This document shows positions 1 through 7,516 of a DNA stretch of 64,000 bases, one piece after another. The translations under genes were made by a program, and so were the position numbers. This stretch comes from Spirosoma foliorum (GTDB lineage Bacteria; Bacteroidota; Bacteroidia; Cytophagales; Spirosomataceae), in assembly GCF_014117325.1 (NCBI RefSeq), contig NZ_CP059732.1:6461001-6525000 (forward strand). Direction: 5' to 3'. The notes below the pieces were generated by a model. It searched no databases, was not told where the DNA came from, and worked only from the letters and a program-made list of their open reading frames with translations. Position 1 is the stretch's first letter, and every line of letters starts with the position of its first letter.

Positions 1-1470
1 CAGAAAAGTTTTCTGGATGTACCCGTACAAGGTCAGGCGACAACCGCAACCGACCCCAATCTGGCAATCAATTTGGTGACGGGTGTGTATAACAGCCTGT
101 ACAACAGTGAGGCTTTTGGGGGAGACGGGGGCGATGTACATGGCATCAGCTTCATTGCGGCTACCAACATCATTTCCGACGACGCCGACAAGGGTAGTTT
201 CGATGGTGATCAGCCAAGCCTAAAGGATATCGACAATTTTACGACAACGCCAACCAATAACTTCGTAGCGGCTTTATGGAATGGCTATTACAGTGGTATT
301 TCTCGGGCAAATCAGGCATTGGCCGCCCTTCAAACAGCTTCCATAGATGCCACAACCAAGACTCGACTTATTGGGGAAGTTCGGTTTATTCGCGGCTACT
401 ACTACTTTAACCTGGTTCGCTTTTTTGGTAAGGTACCCAAAGTGGTTCGGGTACCCAAAGACGCGCAGGATGCTAACACTGATCCGGCTTTTCAGACAAG
501 GGCTCCAGTCGACACGATTTATAATGTCATTACGCAGGACCTCCAATATGCCATTGCCAATTTACCACTACGGGCGCAGGCTGGCGTAGGCCATGCGAAC
601 AAAGGAGCGGCTCAGGCGCTTCTGGCTAAAACCTATCTCTACCGTAAAAACTGGCAACAAGTCCAGGCGCTGACGCAGGAGGTAATCAATTCAGGGCAGT
701 ATTCATTGGTACCTGATTACACGACCATCTGGCGATACGTTGGTAATAACAACAGTGAATCCATCTTTGAAACCCAGAGTGGCACCTTCAATAACGGCGA
801 CATCGCCGTGGGTGGCTATTGCACCTGGCAAGGCCCCCGCGTAGGCAACAAAGGTGGCTGGACCGACTTAGGTTTTGGCTTCGATACGCCAAGCCAGAGT
901 TTGGTAAATGCTTATGAAGCGGGCGATAAACGTAGAGCATCCACCATTATTACCATTGACAATAGTGGTAAACACGTTGGAACGGTTCTGTATGATGGCT
1001 TCCGCATTCCCAGCGCCGATTCGGTACAGAATCTCTACTACAACTACAAAGCCTACGCCAGCGAAAACCCGAGCATAGAACCTTATCTGGGCAATCGCGA
1101 CAAAAAGCAGAAAAACGTACGCCTGTTACGCTATGCGGATGTGCTGCTCATGAATGCCGAAGCCAATAACGAATTAGGCCAATCGGCAACGGCAATTACT
1201 TATCTGAACCAGATACGTACACGCGCCGGGTTAGCCGCTACCAAAGCGGCTGCTCAGGGCGACCTGCGTACAGCTATCTGGAACGAGCGTCGGATTGAAC
1301 TGGCCATGGAACACGACCGCTTCTTCGACTTAGTCCGGACAGGTCGGGCAGCCCAGGTGATGCAGGCTGCCGGAAAGAATTTCGTAGCAGGCAAAAACGA
1401 ATTACTGCCCGTGCCGAGTCTGCAAATCCAATTGAGTGGTGGCAAACTGGATCAGAATCCTGGCTATTGA
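1..1470 (+). CDS. RagB/SusD-family outer-membrane nutrient-binding lipoprotein, 5' truncated
   Basis: The reading frame is open from base 1, so the start codon, signal peptide and lipobox lie outside the window; 489 residues are visible. The C-terminal part has the SusD layout: a stretch near nt 1130-1230 (RYADVLLMNAEA, then YLNQIRTRAGL) and the late motif IWNERRIELAMEHDRFFDL. SusD proteins sit on the cell surface as a lid over a SusC TonB-dependent transporter and bind glycan. A susC gene is expected just upstream of the window. The genes that follow (LamG lipoprotein, two glycoamylase-fold enzymes) point to one glycan-utilisation locus. The family call is confident; the ligand is inferred only from the neighbours. 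Confidence 0.93.
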   Translation, partial: QKSFLDVPVQGQATTATDPNLAINLVTGVYNSLYNSEAFGGDGGDVHGISFIAATNIISDDADKGSFDGDQPSLKDIDNFTTTPTNNFVAALWNGYYSGISRANQALAALQTASIDATTKTRLIGEVRFIRGYYYFNLVRFFGKVPKVVRVPKDAQDANTDPAFQTRAPVDTIYNVITQDLQYAIANLPLRAQAGVGHANKGAAQALLAKTYLYRKNWQQVQALTQEVINSGQYSLVPDYTTIWRYVGNNNSESIFETQSGTFNNGDIAVGGYCTWQGPRVGNKGGWTDLGFGFDTPSQSLVNAYEAGDKRRASTIITIDNSGKHVGTVLYDGFRIPSADSVQNLYYNYKAYASENPSIEPYLGNRDKKQKNVRLLRYADVLLMNAEANNELGQSATAITYLNQIRTRAGLAATKAAAQGDLRTAIWNERRIELAMEHDRFFDLVRTGRAAQVMQAAGKNFVAGKNELLPVPSLQIQLSGGKLDQNPGY

Positions 1471-1481
1471 TGATTTCTTGC

Positions 1482-1568
1482 TTTTGTCATCCCGACGCAG
1501 GAGGGATCTTCGGAAGCGTCAAAAAATCATTCTCTCCCGAAGATCCCTCCTGCGTCGGGATGACAAAA
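1482..1568. repeat. Perfect 32-bp inverted repeat, 23-nt loop, Bacteroidota-type intergenic palindrome
   Basis: Arms 1482-1513 and 1537-1568 are exact reverse complements. The element starts 12 bp after the SusD stop codon. The outer part (TTTTGTCAT then C/G, GACGC) is shared with the palindrome at 5806-5879, so both belong to one dispersed family. The position suits a transcript-end hairpin or REP-like element. Confidence 0.85.
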
Positions 1569-1649
1569 ACGCCAATACAAACAACTGAATACAAGCTTTT
1601 TCGAGTACAATCAAACCCAATTTCCAAGTACAATTAAAACCAATTAATC

Positions 1650-2546
1650 ATGAAAACAAGACAAATCTCAGCGTGGGTGATGGCAGGGCTGGTAATGAGT
1701 GCAGCGTTTACCTCCTGCAAAAAAAGTGATGATGTGGCTACATTACCTCCTATTGGCGGTTACAATGGCTCTAACGATGTAGCAGCTACGAACATGATCG
1801 CTCATTGGACTTTCGACGGCACCAATAATGAAGCAATTTCTGGAACAGCACCGTCCAAAAGCACTAATGCGTCATTTACAACAGGCGTGAAAGGGCAGGC
1901 ATTACAACTGAGTTCTGGCTATCTTCTCTATCCAGTTATAAGTTCTCTCAGCAGTGCCAGTGCATTAGGGAGTGTCACTGTGAGCGCTTGGGTAAATACT
2001 GCTAATAATGGAACAACGGCTTCTGAATATTTCGGTTTGACCAGTCCTTCTGCTACAGACTGGGGGCAAATGATCAATCTCCTCGTTGAAACAGGTCAGA
2101 AAAAATCTACTGTTGACACCTTAGTTCTACACGGGTTTGTTGGCCAATATTCAAGTGGACAACGTAGTGGACAAGATAATGTAAACAGTGGCGATGCTGC
2201 TGACGCTGGTAATACGTTCAAAGTGACAAAGGTATCTGGCCAATGGACGCATGTTGTTTTTAAATATGATGGCTCTTCTTCGACAATTGATATTTATGCA
2301 AACGGAAGCGTGGTATCTAACAGTAGATATCGTCAAAGAGGCACAACTGGGCCGTTAGTATTCCCAACGCCAAGCCAAGTTCTTATCGGTGCTTTCCCGA
2401 ACGTAAACTCTGGATTCGCTAGTTCGGCTAATCAGGTTTGGCAGGGTCTATTCAATGGAAGTATTGACGAAGTTCGGGTGTACAACAAAGCACTGTCTGA
2501 TACAGACGTTAGTTCACTGTACCAGCTCGAAAAAGCAGGACGCTAA
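1650..2546 (+). CDS. LamG-like (concanavalin-fold) surface lipoprotein
   Basis: 298 residues. The N-terminus is a lipoprotein signal with the lipobox ending at Cys23 (FTSC followed by KKSDD). A single LamG/Laminin_G_3 jelly-roll domain fills about residues 45-290; its C-terminal hallmark GSIDEVRVYNKALS is visible at nt 2458-2500. Such domains bind carbohydrate. The gene lies 180 bp after the SusD gene and before two glycoside hydrolases in the same direction, so it is probably an accessory surface glycan-binding protein of the same locus. No catalytic motif is seen. The domain is confident; the substrate is not known. Confidence 0.85.
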   Translation: MKTRQISAWVMAGLVMSAAFTSCKKSDDVATLPPIGGYNGSNDVAATNMIAHWTFDGTNNEAISGTAPSKSTNASFTTGVKGQALQLSSGYLLYPVISSLSSASALGSVTVSAWVNTANNGTTASEYFGLTSPSATDWGQMINLLVETGQKKSTVDTLVLHGFVGQYSSGQRSGQDNVNSGDAADAGNTFKVTKVSGQWTHVVFKYDGSSSTIDIYANGSVVSNSRYRQRGTTGPLVFPTPSQVLIGAFPNVNSGFASSANQVWQGLFNGSIDEVRVYNKALSDTDVSSLYQLEKAGR

Positions 2547-2567
2547 GTCAATAAAAGACATACCATC

Positions 2568-2598
2568 AAGGGCTGTTTTCATCATGAAAACAGCCCTT
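2568..2598 (+). terminator. Hairpin between LamG lipoprotein and glycoamylase-family gene
   Basis: A 15-bp perfect stem (2568-2582 with 2584-2598) is centred on TTTTCATCATGAAAA. It lacks a clear T run afterwards, so it may attenuate rather than end transcription into the next gene, which starts 26 bp later. Confidence 0.45.
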
Positions 2599-2623
2599 AT
2601 TACTAACGTTCTGAAAACAAGAT

Positions 2624-4294
2624 ATGAATACGACCAAATTAATTGGACTACTTTTTCTGGTAGTCGCTGGCTTATCCTGCAAAAAAACGCAGGACGTTGA
2701 GCCGCCCGAATCGTTTTACTTCCATCCGGTTCAGGTAAACGGGCAAGCATCATCAAGCATGAGCTTTCAGAATGTTGGTGCCAATCCAGTCATAACGATA
2801 TCTTTTTCGGCACCGCTTCAAAAGGAATCCGTTGCAAAAGCTATTCAGCTTTCCCTGAAATCGACGGGTGTATCTGTTCCCTTAAACTATACTGTTTCCA
2901 GTGGCGATACGGTTATAACAGCAACCCCTCAGAGTTCACTTAGCGCGCTGACAGCTTATCAGTTTACCGTACAACCAACGCTAACATCAGCCCGGAATTC
3001 CGTTTTGAATTCAACCGTAACAGTCAACCTGACAACGTCTCTCGACAACACCGATAAATTCCCGCGCATCAGCGATTCGCTCCTACTCGATCTCGTTCAG
3101 AAACAGACGTTTAAGTACTTCTGGGATTTTGGACATCCGGTTTCAGGTCTGGCTCGTGAGCGTAATTCGTCGGGCGATATCGTTACGTCGGGTGGAAGTG
3201 GCTTCGGCGTCATGGCCATTCTGGTGGGTATAAACCGGAATTTTATCACTCGTCAGCAAGGATTGACCCGGCTAACCACAATCACGAATTTCCTGACCAA
3301 CAACGCGAAACGGTATCACGGTGCCTTTCCGCACTGGCTCAATGGGGCAACGGGGGCAACGGTTCCGTTTAGTGCGAAAGACGACGGAGCTGATCTGGTC
3401 GAAACATCGTATCTGATGCAGGGGTTATTGACTGCCCGACAGTATTTCAACAGTTCAACCAACGCTGACGAGATTGCCTTACGAAAAAGCATAAATGCGC
3501 TTTGGGATGGCGTTGAATGGAACTGGTTTACCAAAAACGGCACCGAAACCAATCTGTACTGGCACTGGTCGCCCAACTACAATTGGGACATGAATCTGCC
3601 CATTCGCGGCTGGAATGAAGCCCTGATTACCTATGTATTGGCGGCTTCATCAAACACCTCGCCTATTACTAAAACCATTTACGACAACAGTTGGGCACAG
3701 AACGGCCAAATGAAGAATGGGAACAGCTATTACGGCATCAAGCTCCCATTAGGCCCGGCTTATGGAGGCCCGCTATTCTTCTCCCAATATTCCTTTTTAG
3801 GGATCAATCCGCATGACCTGACAGATACCTACGCCGATTATTGGCAACAAAACACGGCGCATTCGCAGATAAACTACACGTATTGCAAAACCAACCCAAA
3901 ACAATACAGCGGCTATAGTGCTGACTGCTGGGGCCTAACCGCCAGCGATCAACAGGATGGCTACTCCGCCCGTGACCCAACAAACGACAACGGCACGATT
4001 GCCCCAACGGCGGCCCTATCGTCGATGCCCTACACGCCTACCGAGTCGATGCAGGCGCTCCGATTTTTCTATTACAAACTGGGCGATAAAATTTGGAAAG
4101 ACTACGGTTTTGTCGATGCCTTCAATCTAAACAACATCTGGTTTGCCGACTCATTCTTAGCCATCGATCAGGGGCCGATTATCGTGATGGTCGAAAATCA
4201 GCGCTCGCAACTACTCTGGAAATTGTTTATGAGCTGCCCCGAAGTCAAGAAAGGCATGAAAGGCCTGGGCTTCCAAAGCCCCAATCTGAATTGA
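2624..4294 (+). CDS. Glycoamylase-fold (PF10091-type, GH144-like) lipoprotein with N-terminal Ig-like domain
   Basis: 556 residues. The lipoprotein signal ends at Cys19 (GLSC then KKTQD). Residues about 25-140 form an Ig-like BIG_5 type module. The rest is an (alpha/alpha)6 glycoamylase domain with family landmarks: QKTFKYFWDFGHP at the start, GFGVMAI, YNWDMNLPIRGWNEALITY, and DQGPIIVMVENQRSQLLW near the end. PF10091 includes the GH144 endo-beta-1,2-glucanases first described from Chitinophaga (established knowledge), so cleavage of beta-1,2-glucan or a related beta-glucan at the cell surface is the leading inference. A paralogue follows 128 bp downstream. Fold confidence is high, specificity moderate. 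Confidence 0.88.
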   Translation: MNTTKLIGLLFLVVAGLSCKKTQDVEPPESFYFHPVQVNGQASSSMSFQNVGANPVITISFSAPLQKESVAKAIQLSLKSTGVSVPLNYTVSSGDTVITATPQSSLSALTAYQFTVQPTLTSARNSVLNSTVTVNLTTSLDNTDKFPRISDSLLLDLVQKQTFKYFWDFGHPVSGLARERNSSGDIVTSGGSGFGVMAILVGINRNFITRQQGLTRLTTITNFLTNNAKRYHGAFPHWLNGATGATVPFSAKDDGADLVETSYLMQGLLTARQYFNSSTNADEIALRKSINALWDGVEWNWFTKNGTETNLYWHWSPNYNWDMNLPIRGWNEALITYVLAASSNTSPITKTIYDNSWAQNGQMKNGNSYYGIKLPLGPAYGGPLFFSQYSFLGINPHDLTDTYADYWQQNTAHSQINYTYCKTNPKQYSGYSADCWGLTASDQQDGYSARDPTNDNGTIAPTAALSSMPYTPTESMQALRFFYYKLGDKIWKDYGFVDAFNLNNIWFADSFLAIDQGPIIVMVENQRSQLLWKLFMSCPEVKKGMKGLGFQSPNLN

Positions 4295-4297
4295 TAC

Positions 4298-4406
4298 TGT
4301 AGCTCGGCCGGGCTGGCGTTCCAGCATCCTGTCCGCATAGCTGAAGGTTAAAATTTTCAACAATATAGTTAGCCTTCGTCTACGCGGACAGGATGTCCAC
4401 GCTACA
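4298..4406. repeat. Imperfect inverted repeat between the two glycoamylase-family genes
   Basis: The outer ends TGTAGC (4298-4303) and GCTACA (4401-4406), and inner arms GCATCCTGTCCGC (4324-4336) against GCGGACAGGATG (4384-4395), are complementary; the left side is longer. It is a different sequence family from the palindromes at 1482 and 5806. It fills most of the 128-bp spacer. Confidence 0.7.
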
Positions 4407-4422
4407 CTTATAGAACTGCCTT

Positions 4423-5796
4423 ATGAAAACATTCTTTCTCTTTTTCCTGACCATAAGCATTGCTTTTGCCCAATCGAAACCAACTTACCGGTTCACGGCA
4501 GCAGACAATGCATTTCTGGATAGTCTTCAACGAGATACATTCCGGTATTTCTGGGATACAACGAATCCCGAAAATGGTCTAATTCCCGATCGTGCACCAA
4601 CCAACTCATTTGCGAGTATTGCCGCCGTGGGTTTCGGCCTTACCTCTTACCTGGTAGGGGTCGAGCGGGGTTACATTACTCGTACACAAGCCGCTGATCG
4701 AACGCTCAGAACGCTTCGCTTTTTCGCCAAAGCGCCCCAATCTGACAAAGCAACAGGCGTTACAGGCTATAAGGGATTCTTCTACCATTTTCTGGATATG
4801 AAAACCGGGGAGCGCTTCAAACAAGTCGAGTTATCCACGATTGATACGGCGCTTTTACTAGGCGGTATATTAAGTTCTCAGACTTATTTCGACAAGAACA
4901 CACCCGTTGAAACCGAAATCCGCCAGTTGGCCGAGCAGATTTATGCGCGTGTGGACTGGACCTGGATTCAGGCGCGTCGCCCGTTTGTATCAATGGGCTG
5001 GCACCCCGAAAAAGGGTTTATACCTGCCGATTGGAAAGGCTACAACGAAGGAATGTTGTTGTACATACTGGCACTGGGTTCGCCTACGCATCCGGTTGGC
5101 GAGGACGTGTGGACTGCCTGGACTAAAAGCTACGATTGGGCAAATTTCCAGGGCCAGCAGCACGTCAATTTCGATCCGCTATTTGGCCACCAATACTCCC
5201 ACGTCTGGATCGATTTCCGAAGTATCAAGGATAACTACATGCAAACGAAAGGCATCGATTACTTTGAGAACTCGCGTCGGGCTACTTACGCGAATCGGGC
5301 CTACTGTGTAGAGAATCCGGCAAAATGGCAAGACTACAGTCCAACGATTTGGGGACTAACTGCCTGCGATGGTCCAAAGGATACAACCGCAGCTAGTCGA
5401 AATTTCTTTTCGTACCGGGCACGCGGGGCTGCTATTCAACAAATCGTAGACGACGGAACCATTGCCCCTACAGCGGCCGGTGGTTCGATAGCTTTCGCTC
5501 CTGAAATTTGCCTGCCCGCGCTGAAAGCGATGAAAAGCAAGTATGGCAGTAAATTGTACGGACAATACGGTTTCCGGGACGCCTTCAACCCAACCTACAG
5601 GTATGCTTCAGCCTACGCTAACGGCTCCACAGCCAACGGCTGGTTCGACATCGATTACCTTGGCATTGATCAGGGACCGATTTTACTCATGGCAGAAAAC
5701 GCCCGAACGAGCTTTGTCTGGAATCTGATGAAGCGTAATCCGCATATCCAGAGAGGTTTAAAACGCGCTGGCTTTACGGGCGGCTGGTTGAAGTAG
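4423..5796 (+). CDS. Secreted glycoamylase-fold (GH144-like) glycoside hydrolase
   Basis: 457 residues with a cleavable signal peptide (MKTFFLFFLTISIAFAQ) and no lipobox, unlike its upstream paralogue, and no Ig-like module. Family landmarks are DTFRYFWDTTNPENGLIPDR, GFGLTSYLVGVERGYITR, WKGYNEGMLLYILALGSP, and the late block DIDYLGIDQGPILLMAENARTSF. The pairing of a lipid-anchored and a freely secreted enzyme suggests sequential cleavage, one at the surface and one in the periplasm, but this is inference. It could also act on another beta-glucan. The gene ends 97 bp from a convergent gene, with a palindrome between them. Confidence 0.88.
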   Translation: MKTFFLFFLTISIAFAQSKPTYRFTAADNAFLDSLQRDTFRYFWDTTNPENGLIPDRAPTNSFASIAAVGFGLTSYLVGVERGYITRTQAADRTLRTLRFFAKAPQSDKATGVTGYKGFFYHFLDMKTGERFKQVELSTIDTALLLGGILSSQTYFDKNTPVETEIRQLAEQIYARVDWTWIQARRPFVSMGWHPEKGFIPADWKGYNEGMLLYILALGSPTHPVGEDVWTAWTKSYDWANFQGQQHVNFDPLFGHQYSHVWIDFRSIKDNYMQTKGIDYFENSRRATYANRAYCVENPAKWQDYSPTIWGLTACDGPKDTTAASRNFFSYRARGAAIQQIVDDGTIAPTAAGGSIAFAPEICLPALKAMKSKYGSKLYGQYGFRDAFNPTYRYASAYANGSTANGWFDIDYLGIDQGPILLMAENARTSFVWNLMKRNPHIQRGLKRAGFTGGWLK

Positions 5797-5805
5797 AAGT
5801 CACGC

Positions 5806-5879
5806 TTTTGTCATGCTGACGCCAGGAAGCATCTTAAGGCCTCCTACTGAAGATGCTTCCTGGCGTCAGCATGACAAAA
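5806..5879. repeat. Perfect 30-bp inverted repeat between convergent genes
   Basis: Arms 5806-5835 and 5850-5879 with a 14-nt loop. It lies between the glycoamylase stop and the end of the convergent FG-GAP gene, a position fitting a bidirectional terminator. It shares its outer sequence (TTTTGTCAT, GACGC, AGGA) with the element at 1482-1568. Confidence 0.85.
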
Positions 5880-5892
5880 ATAAATTTTGTTG

Positions 5893-7437
5893 CTATCGCG
5901 TCTTATTTTTCAAGACAATCAACGGCAAATGCGTATCCCAGGTCGGTTTCAAGCCTTCCTGAATGATGAATGTTTTCGAGAAATTTCCGAGAACAATATC
6001 GGCATCGCCATCCTGATCAATGTCGTTCACGTCAATACAAATCCAACGCCCATAGGTGCTGACGGGCATAACATGCGGACTAAACTGTAGCGGTTTTTGC
6101 TGCTCAAAAATCAGGCAACCTTCGGATGGATCATCGGTAAAATCAGCGAAGAACGCAATCGTCGCAATGTCCAGATCCCCATCCTGATCGAAGTCGGTGG
6201 CGACGGCTTTGGTGCAACCGTTTATAGGATAAAAATAGGCTTGTTTGTAACGAAAATCGCCCTGATTGAGGTAGATGTAGACGCCATGATACGGTTTCAG
6301 TACTTTCGAATAATCGCTGTTATCGCCACAGGTGTACAAAATATCCAAACGGCCATCTTTGTTAAAATCAACTAGTTGAAAGCTGGTTGAGCCATAAACT
6401 GCCGGGAACTGAAGCAGGTTTCGTTCCGTAAATCCACCTTTTTTATTGTTCAGGAACAGCCAGACACCCTCATCGGCATGGGCAAACAAAACCACCAGAT
6501 CGGGCCAACCATCAGCGTTATAATCCCCAACAACGGCCTGACTAGCACCGGGTACTTCTTTAATGGGCAATTTCGTAAACTGATGATTCACCTGCTGTTT
6601 CAACCAATATAAGCCTCCTTTCAAATGCCCAAATCCACAAACAACCCAGTCCATCAGTCCATCTTTGTTAAAGTCGGCAGATATAGTTTGTAGAGGTCTT
6701 GGTAAGTCGATGGCCACTGCCGATGAATCTGCCTTGCCCTGACCAGTCGACGGGAGAAGGATAAGCTCCCCTTTTTCTATATCAGCGGCTTTCATGGTGC
6801 CCAATGTGGTGAACAACTCACGCTCGTTGCCCGTGGCATCTCGAAAAAACTGGGCATTAACCGCGGCCGAATTGAGCTGCCTAAATAAGGCCGGTTTCAA
6901 CTGTTGATCCCAACGCGTTACATCACTTCGAAACGCATCGCTGGAAAACAATCGATGGCCAATCGTATCAATGGCCACCAGCGTTGTCATGGCCGTTTGG
7001 GACGTATCAGCCTGCGGTTTTTCCAACGCAAACATGGCCCAATCATCTACAGTAGATTCTGGCTTGTCGGCAGGTTTTAGTTTCTCAGGAGCCAGCGCCT
7101 GATAATACGCCATCAGTTTTTGCCAATCGTTAAACGAAATCGCGGATTTGGGTCCCGCATAATACAAGCCATCTGCCGGATAAACCTCCAGTCCCAGGTT
7201 AACCGCCATCGCAGGCAAAACATGCTTTACCCACGTTTCTTTATCCAATAGCTCTGGCGCTGGTAGCTGGTGGCACGATGCGCAATGTTTTTGAGCCAGC
7301 TGTTTACCTTCGGCAATAACCGGGTTATTCAGCGCAGCATCCTTACCAGATTGGCAACTGCCACCCAGTATTCCAGCAACGGCTAACGTTAGAACCCAAC
7401 TGTAGGCTTGACTCAACGGCGTTTTTTTCGAAATCAT
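5893..7437 (-). CDS. FG-GAP/VCBS-repeat lipoprotein with N-terminal haem c motif
   Basis: 514 residues. The lipobox ends at Cys28 (ILGGSC). A cytochrome c-like segment follows with the haem-binding motif C52-A-S-C55-H56. From about residue 220 there are repeated beta-propeller units of FG-GAP/VCBS type, each with a calcium-binding-like loop such as DFNKDGLMD, DYNADGWPD, DFNKDGRLD, DFDQDGDLD and DINDIDQDGDAD. It is probably an outer-membrane or periplasmic protein. Haem plus propeller suggests an electron-transfer or oxidoreductase-associated scaffold, but no substrate is visible. It is co-oriented with the oligopeptidase gene, separated by a strong hairpin, so a separate transcript is likely. 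Confidence 0.85.
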   Translation of the reverse strand: MISKKTPLSQAYSWVLTLAVAGILGGSCQSGKDAALNNPVIAEGKQLAQKHCASCHQLPAPELLDKETWVKHVLPAMAVNLGLEVYPADGLYYAGPKSAISFNDWQKLMAYYQALAPEKLKPADKPESTVDDWAMFALEKPQADTSQTAMTTLVAIDTIGHRLFSSDAFRSDVTRWDQQLKPALFRQLNSAAVNAQFFRDATGNERELFTTLGTMKAADIEKGELILLPSTGQGKADSSAVAIDLPRPLQTISADFNKDGLMDWVVCGFGHLKGGLYWLKQQVNHQFTKLPIKEVPGASQAVVGDYNADGWPDLVVLFAHADEGVWLFLNNKKGGFTERNLLQFPAVYGSTSFQLVDFNKDGRLDILYTCGDNSDYSKVLKPYHGVYIYLNQGDFRYKQAYFYPINGCTKAVATDFDQDGDLDIATIAFFADFTDDPSEGCLIFEQQKPLQFSPHVMPVSTYGRWICIDVNDIDQDGDADIVLGNFSKTFIIQEGLKPTWDTHLPLIVLKNKTR

Positions 7438-7443
7438 GGCACT

Positions 7444-7510
7444 GTCTGGGCCAAGCTCTGGCTTGGCCTTGTATTTTGCTTAACTGGCCAAGCCAGAGCT
7501 TGGCCCAGAC
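7444..7510. repeat. Perfect 25-bp inverted repeat between two minus-strand genes
   Basis: Arms 7444-7468 and 7486-7510 with a 17-nt loop fill the whole spacer between the oligopeptidase stop and the FG-GAP start codon. The right arm runs into AAAAA. The sequence (GGCCAAGC) is unrelated to the other palindromes in the first 8 kb. It would form a strong hairpin in the leader of the FG-GAP mRNA if transcription reads through. Confidence 0.8.
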
Positions 7511-7516
7511 AAAAAT

